From Streptomyces nojiriensis (lineage in GTDB: Bacteria > Actinomycetota > Actinomycetes > Streptomycetales > Streptomycetaceae): a stretch of DNA of 64,000 nucleotides. A program made the position numbers and the translations under genes. Every line of letters begins with the position of its first letter. The first letter of the stretch is position 1. The notes beneath the pieces are model-generated. The model searched no databases. It saw only the letters and a list, made by a program, of their open reading frames with translations, and was not told the origin of the DNA. The stretch spans positions 4,222,001 to 4,286,000 of the forward strand of contig NZ_CP071139.1 in the NCBI RefSeq assembly GCF_017639205.1. The letters run 5' to 3'. Positions 7,101 to 14,467 of the stretch are shown piece by piece.

Positions 7101-7304
7101 ACACTGAAAGGAGGTGATCCCGGAAATGTATGAACTCCGGACGCGTGAGGTGACTGCGGGCTAGGGCCCGTCGTCGCACGCACCCAGTGCGGTGCCCGGC
7201 GGAATCGCCTGGCGCCAATCCCAAGCAGTCACCCGACCCGCGGGCTCGCCGGTACGTCCGGCCGGCTTCTCTCACTGCAGGAGAGAAACCCGAGCCCGCG
7301 GGTC
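7101..7304 (+). ncRNA. Short orphan transcript with mini-ORF and structured 3' end
   Basis: Downstream of the 7065 promoter there is no + strand gene before 8320, so this unit stands alone. It contains a 15-base perfect complement of the 16S rRNA 3' tail (GAAAGGAGGTGATCC, 7106-7120) and a 12-codon ORF. It ends with a strong 3' structure: GACCCGCGGGCTCG (7235-7248) pairs perfectly with 7291-7304 and encloses TTCTCTC/GAGAGAA (7267-7287) and a smaller CCGG hairpin. It could be a regulatory small RNA, a leader peptide relic or the right end of the inserted element. From 7305 to 7456 I see nothing else. Confidence 0.45.
7126..7164 (+). CDS. 12-residue mini-ORF with a perfect Shine-Dalgarno
   Basis: ATG at 7126 to TAG at 7162-7164 encodes MYELRTREVTAG. 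The ribosome site upstream (7106-7120) pairs with 15 consecutive bases of the 16S 3' end, far more than any other gene in the window. The distance from the GGAGG core to ATG is 11 bases. Such a strong site before such a short peptide suggests a leader peptide, a ribosome-trapping RNA or a toxin-like product. No similarity is recognised. Confidence 0.4.
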   Translation: MYELRTREVTAG

Positions 7305-7456
7305 GCCTGCGTTTGCCGCTCCCGCTCGGGGTGAGCAAGACCGGGCCCCCGGCCAGGCCGTCTCTTCCGGATCCTGTCGGCCGAGCCCGCGACGTCCGGT
7401 GCCATGGGGCCTCCCCAGGCCCGCCGGGGCCGAGGGGAAGCAGGGCAAGACGCCCC

Positions 7457-8119
7457 CTACGGGCAGAGCCGCTCCACGTGCCACTTGTCCCCGTCCAGGA
7501 CGTAGCGCAGACGGTCGTGCAGGCGGTTCTCGTGGCCCTGCCAGAACTCCACCGCCTCAGGGACCACGCGCAGGCCGCCCCACTCCGGCGGAACCGGCAC
7601 CTGCTCGCCCTCCGGGTAGCGGGCCTCCAGCTCGGCGTAGCGCCGGTCCAGCTCCGCGCGGGAGCCGATGACGCTGGACTGCTCGCTCGCCCAGGCGCCC
7701 AGCTGGGAGCCGTGCGGGCGGGAGCGGAAGTACGCCGCCGTCTCGTCGCGGCCGATCCGGGCCGCCGTACCGGTGACGATCACCTGGCGGGCGATCGGGT
7801 GCCACGGGAAGAGCAGGGCGACGTGCGGGTTCTCGGCCAGCTCGCGGCCCTTGCGGGAGGCGTAATTGGTGAAGAAGACGAAGCCCCGCCCGTCGAACTG
7901 CTTCATCAGCACCGTCCGCGAGCTGGGCCGTCCGTCGGGGGTGGCCGTCGATACGACCATCGCGTTCGGCTCGAAGAGGTGCGAGTCGGCGGCCTGCTGG
8001 AACCAGAGCGCGAACTGGTCCATCGGATTCTCGGCGAGACTCCCCTCGTCGACGATCTCCGAGCGGTACTGCTTGCGCATCATGGCGGGGTCAATGTCCT
8101 CATCGGTCACGTCGGCCAT
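7457..8119 (-). CDS. pdxH: Pyridoxamine/pyridoxine 5'-phosphate oxidase
   Basis: PdxH uses FMN and oxygen to convert pyridoxine or pyridoxamine 5'-phosphate to pyridoxal 5'-phosphate in the cytoplasm. The 220-residue length is typical. Diagnostic motifs are GRPSSRTVLMKQFD and FFTNYASRKGRELAENP (FMN and substrate phosphate contacts), SRPHGSQLGAWAS, and the C-terminal ENRLHDRLRY, the usual PdxH signature with the conserved R-L-H-D-R order. The ATG at 8119 is used. It is divergent from the citrate synthase gene, with about 200 bp between them. Confidence 0.95.
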   Translation of the reverse strand: MADVTDEDIDPAMMRKQYRSEIVDEGSLAENPMDQFALWFQQAADSHLFEPNAMVVSTATPDGRPSSRTVLMKQFDGRGFVFFTNYASRKGRELAENPHVALLFPWHPIARQVIVTGTAARIGRDETAAYFRSRPHGSQLGAWASEQSSVIGSRAELDRRYAELEARYPEGEQVPVPPEWGGLRVVPEAVEFWQGHENRLHDRLRYVLDGDKWHVERLCP

Positions 8120-8319
8120 CCTGCCGCAGCCGGACCGGCGACGGTGTGCCGTATGTCACGCTTCCGCAGTCGGGGCGGAACGGCCAAAATCTTGGGGCCG
8201 GTCCGAAGGTCCCCGAGTGGGTGACCGACGGCCGTGCCGGGCATCAACGGGGATGACCGCGCCGGACCGCGAGTCACGCCGGGAGCCGCGCGTGTTCGCA
8301 CTATCTGAGGAGCCGCCTG

Positions 8320-9426
8320 ATGTCCGACTTCGTACCCGGGCTCGAAGGGGTCGTCGCGTTCGAGACGGAGATCGCCGAGCCCGACAAGGAAGGCGGGTCG
8401 CTCCGCTACCGGGGCGTCGACATCGAAGACCTCGTCGGCCACGTCTCCTTCGGGAACGTCTGGGGCCTGCTGGTCGACGGTGCCTTCAACCCGGGCCTGC
8501 CGGCCGCCGAGCCCTTCCCCATTCCGGTCCACTCCGGTGACATCCGCGTCGACGTCCAGTCCGCGCTCGCGATGCTCGCCCCCGTGTGGGGTCTGAAACC
8601 GCTGCTGGACATCGACGTGCAGACCGCCCGTGACGATCTCGCGCGCGCGGCCGTGATGGCGCTGTCGTACGTCGCCCAGTCCGCCCGCGGCCAGGGCCTG
8701 CCCATGGTGCCGCAGCGGGAGATCGACAAGGCCGAGTCCGTCGTCGAGCGGTTCATGATCCGCTGGCGGGGCGAGCCGGACCCGCGGCACGTCAAGGCCG
8801 TCGACGCGTACTGGACCTCGGCCGCCGAGCACGGCATGAACGCCTCCACCTTCACCGCGCGGGTGATCGCGTCGACCGGCGCGGACGTCGCCGCCGCGCT
8901 GTCCGGCGCGGTCGGCGCCATGTCGGGGCCGCTGCACGGCGGGGCGCCGTCCCGCGTACTCGGCATGATCGAGGAGATCGAGCGCACCGGCGACGCCGTG
9001 GCGTACGTGAAGAAGGCCCTCGACAAGGGCGAGCGGCTGATGGGCTTCGGCCACCGCGTCTACCGCGCCGAGGACCCGCGCGCCCGCGTGCTGCGGCGCA
9101 CGGCCAAGGAGCTCGACGCACCGCGCTACGAGGTGGCCGCCGCGCTGGAGAAGGCCGCGCTGGAGGAGCTGCACGCGCGCCGCCCCGACCGGGTGCTCGC
9201 CACGAACGTGGAGTTCTGGGCCGCGATCATGCTGGACTTCGCCGAGGTCCCCGCGCACATGTTCACGTCGATGTTCAGCTGCGCCCGCACCGCGGGCTGG
9301 TCGGCGCACATCCTGGAGCAGAAGCGCACGGGCCGCCTGGTGCGGCCCTCGGCCCGCTACATCGGGCCGGGGCGGCGCAACCCGCAGGAGATCGAGGGCT
9401 ACGCCGACATCGCCGAGACCGCGTAG
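8320..9426 (+). CDS. Citrate synthase (short type II-like isoform)
   Basis: The 368-residue enzyme condenses acetyl-CoA and oxaloacetate or a related keto acid. Catalytic residues are seen in GPLHGGAPSRV (first His), GFGHRVYRAEDPRA (second His plus substrate Arg), and the late Asp/Glu segment at LATNVEFWAA. The length matches the short citrate/2-methylcitrate synthases rather than the 430-residue housekeeping enzyme. The start ATG has a GAGGAG site 8 bp upstream. No prp genes adjoin, so a methylcitrate role is not supported by context. Streptomyces keep several paralogues, so this one may be accessory. Confidence 0.92.
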   Translation: MSDFVPGLEGVVAFETEIAEPDKEGGSLRYRGVDIEDLVGHVSFGNVWGLLVDGAFNPGLPAAEPFPIPVHSGDIRVDVQSALAMLAPVWGLKPLLDIDVQTARDDLARAAVMALSYVAQSARGQGLPMVPQREIDKAESVVERFMIRWRGEPDPRHVKAVDAYWTSAAEHGMNASTFTARVIASTGADVAAALSGAVGAMSGPLHGGAPSRVLGMIEEIERTGDAVAYVKKALDKGERLMGFGHRVYRAEDPRARVLRRTAKELDAPRYEVAAALEKAALEELHARRPDRVLATNVEFWAAIMLDFAEVPAHMFTSMFSCARTAGWSAHILEQKRTGRLVRPSARYIGPGRRNPQEIEGYADIAETA

Positions 9427-9457
9427 GCGCGCAGTCGCGCAGCCGCACGGGCAGATC

Positions 9458-9491
9458 GGGCGCCGTATCCCGCGAGCGGGGTGCGGCGCCC
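9458..9491. terminator. Bidirectional terminator hairpin
   Basis: GGGCGCCG pairs with CGGCGCCC around an inner CCCGC-GAG-CGGGG hairpin, followed by TTCTCGT. It separates the convergent citrate synthase and TetR genes. Confidence 0.7.
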
Positions 9492-9508
9492 TTCTCGTGC
9501 CCGCCGCC

Positions 9509-10096
9509 TCAGCCCAGGGCCGCGTCCAGGATCCGGGACCACTGGGCCACCACCCGGGCCCGGCGGGCCGTGTCGTCGGTGAGCACGTTGGCCAGGCCGA
9601 GGCCCCGCGCCATGTCCAGCAGGCCCTGCACGGTCTCCCGTACGCCCGGCACCGACTCGTCCGCACCGAGCAGCTCGACGGCGATGCGGTGGGTCTCGCG
9701 GCCGACCCGGGCCTCCAGTTCGGTGACCTGGGGGCGCAGCTGCTCCTCGTTGGAGGCGGCCACCCACAGCTGGAGGGCGGCCCGGAAGAGGGCGCCGGTG
9801 TACAGGTCGACGAGGGCCTCCACCACGGCGGGGCGGGCGGCCGGGCCGGCGTGGAAGAGGTCGCGCAGGGCGGTGGAGCGCTCCTCGGCGACGTACTCGA
9901 CGGCCGCGGTGAACAGGTCCTCGCGGGTCGGGAAGTGGTGCTGGGCGGCGCCGCGCGAGACCCCGGCGCGTTCGGCGACGACCGAGACGGTCGAACCGGC
10001 CCAGCCGTGCTCCGCCAGGCAGGACACGGCCGCCTCGAGGAGGTGGCGGCGGGTGACGCGGCTGCGCGCCTGCTTGGGGCCGGTCACAGCGACCAT
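9509..10096 (-). CDS. TetR-family regulator of the acyl-CoA catabolic operon
   Basis: The 195-residue protein has an N-terminal TetR helix-turn-helix (residues about 14-62; STVSVVAERAGVSRGAAQHHF is split over the recognition region). Its C-terminal half is all-helical, as expected for a ligand-binding and dimer domain. It is the last gene of the leftward operon and its ATG overlaps the enoyl-CoA hydratase stop by 13 bp, so the two are co-translated. By analogy with LiuR/AtuR/PsrA-type regulators the ligand is probably an acyl-CoA. A candidate operator is the palindrome at 18766-18787 in front of the operon. Confidence 0.88.
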   Translation of the reverse strand: MVAVTGPKQARSRVTRRHLLEAAVSCLAEHGWAGSTVSVVAERAGVSRGAAQHHFPTREDLFTAAVEYVAEERSTALRDLFHAGPAARPAVVEALVDLYTGALFRAALQLWVAASNEEQLRPQVTELEARVGRETHRIAVELLGADESVPGVRETVQGLLDMARGLGLANVLTDDTARRARVVAQWSRILDAALG

Positions 10097-10821
10097 GACG
10101 GTTCCCGGCGCTCGAAGCGGGCGGTGATGCCTTCGCGGGCCTCGGCGGAGGCGAACAGTCCGGCGGACAGCTCGGTGAGGCGGGAGCCGTCGCGGGTGAG
10201 GGCCTCGCGTACGGCGGCGGAGGTCAGCGCCTTGGTCGCGGCCAGCCCTTGCGGGGAGGCCTTGCGCAGGCCGGCGAGTACGGGCTCCAGGGTCGCGTCC
10301 ACGTCGTCGCCGTGCAGGGTGAGCAGTCCGATCCGGGCGGCCTCGGCGGCGTCGAAGGCCTCGGCGGTGAGGAAGTAGCGGGCGGCGGCGCGCGGGTCGA
10401 GGCGCGGCAGCAGCGGCATGGAGATCACTGCGGGGGCGAGGCCCAGATGGGTCTCGGTGAAGGCGTACGAGGACTGCGGTCCGGCGGCGGCGATGTCACA
10501 GACACCGAGCAGCCCGAGGCCGCCGGCCCGGACGTGGCCGGTGACCCGGGCGACGACGGGCTTGGGCAGCTCGGCGGTTTCGCGGAGCAGGGCCAGGAAG
10601 TCGGCCGGATCACAGGGGGACTTGAGGTCGGCCCCGGCGCAGAAGGTAGTGCCGGTGTGGGTGAGGACGACGGCCCGGACTGCCGTGTCCGCGGCGGTGG
10701 CGGCGAGCGCGGAGCGCAGCTCGGCGACGAGGTCGGCGGACAGGGCGTTGCGGTTGCCCGGGGAGTCCAGGGTGAGGGTGGCGATGCCGGTCGCCTGGGC
10801 GGCGTGCACTCGTGGGGCCAT
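10084..10821 (-). CDS. Enoyl-CoA hydratase/isomerase family protein
   Basis: The 245-residue crotonase-fold protein shows the oxyanion-hole segments GTTFCAGADL (around residue 58-67) and GHVRAGGLGLLGVCDIA (around 95-111). Crotonases hydrate enoyl-CoA or catalyse related CoA-thioester steps. Context suggests the methylglutaconyl/isohexenylglutaconyl-type hydration of the Liu/Atu pathways. The ATG at 10821 has GGAGG five bases upstream. It lies in the same transcription direction as the acyl-CoA dehydrogenase but is separated from it by a 570-bp repeat-rich gap. Confidence 0.88.
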   Translation of the reverse strand: MAPRVHAAQATGIATLTLDSPGNRNALSADLVAELRSALAATAADTAVRAVVLTHTGTTFCAGADLKSPCDPADFLALLRETAELPKPVVARVTGHVRAGGLGLLGVCDIAAAGPQSSYAFTETHLGLAPAVISMPLLPRLDPRAAARYFLTAEAFDAAEAARIGLLTLHGDDVDATLEPVLAGLRKASPQGLAATKALTSAAVREALTRDGSRLTELSAGLFASAEAREGITARFERREPSWSL

Positions 10822-10924
10822 GTCTCCTCCGGAGTGGTGTGCGGATGGGGGTACTTCGGGAGGGTACGTTGCGTTGCCCCGGCGGGGTGCTCGGCGGTGT
10901 GCGGCGCGGGCTGCCCCCGCCGGG

Positions 10925-10952
10925 GTGGCGCCTCAATCGCCGGCGGGGCTTC
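10925..10952. repeat. AFEARG-type palindromic repeat, partial copy
   Basis: CGCCTCAATCGCCGGCGGGGCTTCAAA is a degenerate half of the dispersed palindrome that occurs many times in the window. It lies at the left side of the 10822-11391 gap. Confidence 0.6.
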
Positions 10953-10980
10953 AAAGGGTGGGGCGGTGCCCCGCACGAGG

Positions 10981-11220
10981 GTCTCCTCGGCTCGGCGCGT
11001 GCGGGCTCGTCACGGCCAGGCGGCCGTGGTCGCGCCTCGTCCTGCGGGGACCCTCCTGCGTGTCCCCGCCCCACTGCAGGGCTTCGACACAGACGGCCCT
11101 CCCCCTGCCGTGGGCCTCCGCCGCCGAGGGGAGTGGGGACGTGGCGGGGTGTCCCCGCAGGACGAGGCGCGACCACCGGGCACAACCGAGACAAGCCCGC
11201 ACGCGCCGAGCCGAGGAGAC
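10981..11220. repeat. Large inverted repeat made of two head-to-head copies of a ~72-nt element
   Basis: Two perfect blocks pair across the region. Positions 10981-11007 are complementary to 11194-11220 (27 bp), and 11026-11051 to 11151-11176 (26 bp). About 100 bp of partly symmetric spacer lies between the arms, which include GGGGAC/GTCCCC mini-hairpins. The right copy runs from TGTCCCCGCAGG to CGAGCCGAGGAGAC, and the same arrangement recurs at 33507-33580. No protein frame is credible. It fills much of the gap inside the catabolic operon. Confidence 0.75.
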
Positions 11221-11264
11221 ACCCCGGCGCGGCCCCACGGACCGACCTGCACCGACAAGCCCGC

Positions 11265-11345
11265 ACTTTCAGCCCCGCCAACCGCCGAGGCGCAGGCCCG
11301 CACTTTCAGCCTCGCCGGCGTTTGAGGCGCGGGTCCGGGCAGAGC
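11265..11345. repeat. AFEARG-type palindromic repeat copies
   Basis: CACTTTCAGCCCCGCC and CACTTTCAGCCTCGCC begin two tandem half-copies. The second is followed by GGCGTTTGAGGCGCGGGTCCG and a short GGGCAGAGCCC stem. This is the same dispersed palindrome found at 37.7, 41.5, 46.2, 50.1 and 63.0 kb. Confidence 0.65.
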
Positions 11346-11391
11346 CCGGCACACGACCCGCACCCGGCAGACGGCTCGCGCCCGGCCCGAC

Positions 11392-12552
11392 CTAGTAGGA
11401 CTTCGGGAGGCCCAGGGTTTGGTGGGAGATGAAGTTCAGGATCATCTCGCGGCTGACGGGGGCGATGCGGGCCACGCGGGAGGCGGTGATGAGGGAGGCC
11501 AGACCGTATTCGCGGGTGAGGCCGTTGCCGCCGAGGGTGTGGACCGCCTGGTCCACCGCACGGACGCAGGCCTCCCCGGCGGCGTACTTCGCCATGTTCG
11601 CCGCCTCGCCCGCCCCCATGTCGTCGCCCGCGTCGTACAGACGGGCCGCCTTCTGCATCATCAGGCGGGCCAGTTCCAGCTCGATGTGCGCCTGGGCCAG
11701 TGGGTGGGCCACGGCCTGGTGCGCGCCGATGGGCGCCTTCCAGACCTGGCGGGTCTTCGCGTAGTCGACGGCCTTGGCGAGGGCGTGGCGGCCCATCCCG
11801 ATGGCGAAGGCGGCGGTCATGATGCGCTCGGGGTTGAGTCCGGCGAACAGCTGGAGCAGGCCCGCGTCCTCGTCGCCCACGAGGGCGGAGGAGGGCAGCC
11901 GTACGTCGTCCAGGGTGAGTTCGAACTGTTTCTCCGCGGCGGCCAGTTCCATGTCGATGACCGAGCGGGTGAAGCCGGGGGCGTCGCGCGGGACGATGAA
12001 CAGGCAGGGCTTGAGGCTGCCGGTACGCGCGTCCTCGGTGCGGCCGACGATGAGGGTGGCGTCGGCGATGTCGACGCCGGAGATGAAGACCTTGCGGCCG
12101 GTGAGGATCCAGTCGTCGCCGTCGCGGCGGGCGGTTGTGGTGATCCGGTGGGAGTTGGATCCGGCGTCGGGTTCGGTGATGCCGAAGGCCATGGTGAGGC
12201 TGCCGTCGGCGAGGCCCGGCAGCCAGGCCTGCTTCTGGGCGTCCGTGCCGAAGCGGGCGATGACCGTGCCGCAGATGGCGGGCGAGACGACCATCATGAG
12301 GAGGGGACAGCCCGCGGCCCCGAGTTCTTCCAGGACGATGGAGAGTTCGGCGATGCCGCCGCCCCCGCCGCCGTACTCCTCGGGGAGGTTGACCCCGAGG
12401 TAGCCGAGCTTCGCGGCGTCGGCCCACAGCTCGTCGGGGTGGCCGCCTTCGCGGGCGACGCGGGCCAGGTAGTCGCGGCCGTAGCGCTGCCCGAGGGCGG
12501 CGACGGCGGCGCGCAGGGCGTTGTGCTCTTCGGTTTCGATGACGGTGCTCAT
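11392..12552 (-). CDS. Acyl-CoA dehydrogenase
   Basis: The 386-residue flavoenzyme has the N-terminal helical domain, the middle FAD/acyl signature MAFGITEPDAGSNSHRITTT (about 120-140), and the C-terminal helical bundle ending with the LGGNGLTREYGL region that carries the catalytic/adenine-contact loop. It oxidises an acyl-CoA to enoyl-CoA and passes electrons to ETF. Context suits a citronellyl-CoA or isovaleryl-CoA-type substrate. Its ATG overlaps the carboxylase alpha stop by 4 bp (ATGA), showing translational coupling. Confidence 0.92.
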   Translation of the reverse strand: MSTVIETEEHNALRAAVAALGQRYGRDYLARVAREGGHPDELWADAAKLGYLGVNLPEEYGGGGGGIAELSIVLEELGAAGCPLLMMVVSPAICGTVIARFGTDAQKQAWLPGLADGSLTMAFGITEPDAGSNSHRITTTARRDGDDWILTGRKVFISGVDIADATLIVGRTEDARTGSLKPCLFIVPRDAPGFTRSVIDMELAAAEKQFELTLDDVRLPSSALVGDEDAGLLQLFAGLNPERIMTAAFAIGMGRHALAKAVDYAKTRQVWKAPIGAHQAVAHPLAQAHIELELARLMMQKAARLYDAGDDMGAGEAANMAKYAAGEACVRAVDQAVHTLGGNGLTREYGLASLITASRVARIAPVSREMILNFISHQTLGLPKSY

Positions 12553-14459
12553 GCTTGCGGTTCCTCCTGGACTACGGCGAGCAGGGCGCCGAACTCGACC
12601 TGCTGGCCGGTGGCGACGTGGAGCGCGGAGAGCGTGCCGGAGGCGGGAGCGAGGATGCGGTGCTCCATCTTCATGGCCTCCAGCCAGAGCAGGGGCTGGC
12701 CGGCGGTGACGGGGCTGCCGGGGGCCAGGCCCTCGGCGATGCGGACGACGGTGCCGGGCATGGGGGCGAGCAGCGAGCCCGGTTCCGTGCGGTCCTGGGG
12801 GTCCGGGAAGCGCGGAACGGGGGTGAAGGTGTGGGCGCCGAGCGCGGAGTCCACGTAGATCTCGGTCTTGTTCGAATTTTGTTTCACGTGGAACGCACGT
12901 CGGATTCCCTCGACTTCGAGGGTGACGAGGGTGGGGGTGGTGGCCACCACGCGGATCCCGGGGTGGTTCACCGGGTGGTACTGGACCTCGTGCTCGACGC
13001 CGGCGGACCGGTAGCGGCGGGTCTGCGGCTGGGAGCGGACGTTGCGCCAGCCGCCGAGGCGGGCGGCGAGGGGGGCGTCCGGGCCGGGGGCCGCTTCGGC
13101 GAGGGCGGCGGCGAGGGCGGCCGGGGTGGCGTCCGGGGCGCCGCCGGTGAGGGTGTCGAGGTGGCGGTCGTAGAAGCCGGTGTCGAGCTGTGCGGCGGCG
13201 AACTCCGGGTGGCGCAGGGAGCGTACGAGGAGCTCTCGGTTGGTGGTGAGCCCGTGGATGCGGGCTCCGGCGAGGGCGGCGGCGAGGGCCCGGACGGCCT
13301 CGGCGCGGGTGGGGGCGTGGGCGACGACCTTGGCGAGCATGGGGTCGTAGTGGATGCCGACGGTGTCCCCGTCGGTGAAGCCGGTGTCCACGCGGATCCC
13401 GCCGGGGATGGACAGGGTGTGCAGGACTCCGGTCTGGGGCCGCCAGTCCTGGGCGGGGTCCTCGGCGTAGAGGCGGGCCTCGACGGCGTGGCCGGTGGGC
13501 TGCGGGGGCGCCGGGGGCAGGGCCTCGCCCTCGGCGACGCGCAGCTGGAGGGCTACGAGGTCGAGGCCGAAGACGGCTTCGGTGACGGGGTGTTCGACCT
13601 GGAGGCGGGTGTTCATCTCCAGGAAGTACGGGCGTCCGTCGGCGGTGACGAGGAACTCGACGGTGCCCGCGCCCTGGTACGAGACCGCGCGGGCGGCCGC
13701 GACGGCGGCCTCGTGGAGGGTCGTGCGCAGGGTGTGGGGGAGGCCCGGGGCGGGGGCTTCCTCGATGACCTTCTGATGGCGCCGCTGGAGGGAGCAGTCG
13801 CGGGTGCCCAGCGCCCAGACGGTGCCGTGGGCGTCGGCGAGGATCTGCACCTCGACGTGGCGGCCGCGTTCCACGTAGGGCTCGGCGAAGACCTCGCCGT
13901 CTCCGAAAGCGGAGCGGGCCTCGGCCGAGGCGGCGTCGAGGGCCTCCTTGAGCTGGTCGAGGTCGCGGACCACGCGCATGCCGCGGCCTCCGCCGCCGGC
14001 TGCGGCCTTGAGGAGGAGGGGCAGGTCGGCGGGGGTGGCGGCGGCCGGGTCGACGGGGTCGAGGAGCGGCACCCCGGCGGTGCGCATCAGTTCCTTGGCC
14101 CGGGTCTTGGAGGCCATGGCCTCGATGGCCTCGGGGGGCGGGCCGATCCAGGTCAGTCCGGCGGCCAGGACCTCGCGGGCGAAGTCGGCGTTCTCGGAGA
14201 GGAAGCCGTAGCCGGGGTGCACGGCGTCGGCGCCCGCGGCGAGGGCGGCCTTGATGACGAGGTCGCCGCGCAGGTAGGTGTCGGCGGGGGCCGCGCCGGG
14301 CAGCCGTACGGCCGCGTCGGCGTCGCGGACGTGCAGGGCGTCGGCGTCCGGGTCGGAGTGGACGGCGACGGTGGCCAGGCCCAGGGCGCGGGCGGTGCGG
14401 AAGATCCGGACGGCGATCTCGCCGCGGTTGGCGACGAGGAGGGAGGTCAGGTTCGTCAT
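12549..14459 (-). CDS. Acyl-CoA carboxylase alpha subunit (biotin carboxylase + BCCP)
   Basis: The 636-residue protein joins a biotin carboxylase (about 1-450: ANRGEIAVRIFRTAR, the ATP-grasp loop KAAAGGGGRGMRVV, EMNTRLQVEHPVTE) to a C-terminal biotinyl domain with the lysine in EAMKMEH near residue 603. It carboxylates biotin with ATP and bicarbonate for its partner encoded just upstream. The ATG at 14459 was chosen. An in-frame GTG at 14471 overlaps the upstream stop as GTGA and is equally possible. An acetyl/propionyl, methylcrotonyl or geranyl-CoA substrate cannot be told apart from this subunit. Confidence 0.93.
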   Translation of the reverse strand: MTNLTSLLVANRGEIAVRIFRTARALGLATVAVHSDPDADALHVRDADAAVRLPGAAPADTYLRGDLVIKAALAAGADAVHPGYGFLSENADFAREVLAAGLTWIGPPPEAIEAMASKTRAKELMRTAGVPLLDPVDPAAATPADLPLLLKAAAGGGGRGMRVVRDLDQLKEALDAASAEARSAFGDGEVFAEPYVERGRHVEVQILADAHGTVWALGTRDCSLQRRHQKVIEEAPAPGLPHTLRTTLHEAAVAAARAVSYQGAGTVEFLVTADGRPYFLEMNTRLQVEHPVTEAVFGLDLVALQLRVAEGEALPPAPPQPTGHAVEARLYAEDPAQDWRPQTGVLHTLSIPGGIRVDTGFTDGDTVGIHYDPMLAKVVAHAPTRAEAVRALAAALAGARIHGLTTNRELLVRSLRHPEFAAAQLDTGFYDRHLDTLTGGAPDATPAALAAALAEAAPGPDAPLAARLGGWRNVRSQPQTRRYRSAGVEHEVQYHPVNHPGIRVVATTPTLVTLEVEGIRRAFHVKQNSNKTEIYVDSALGAHTFTPVPRFPDPQDRTEPGSLLAPMPGTVVRIAEGLAPGSPVTAGQPLLWLEAMKMEHRILAPASGTLSALHVATGQQVEFGALLAVVQEEPQA

Positions 14460-14467
14460 GTGCGGGC

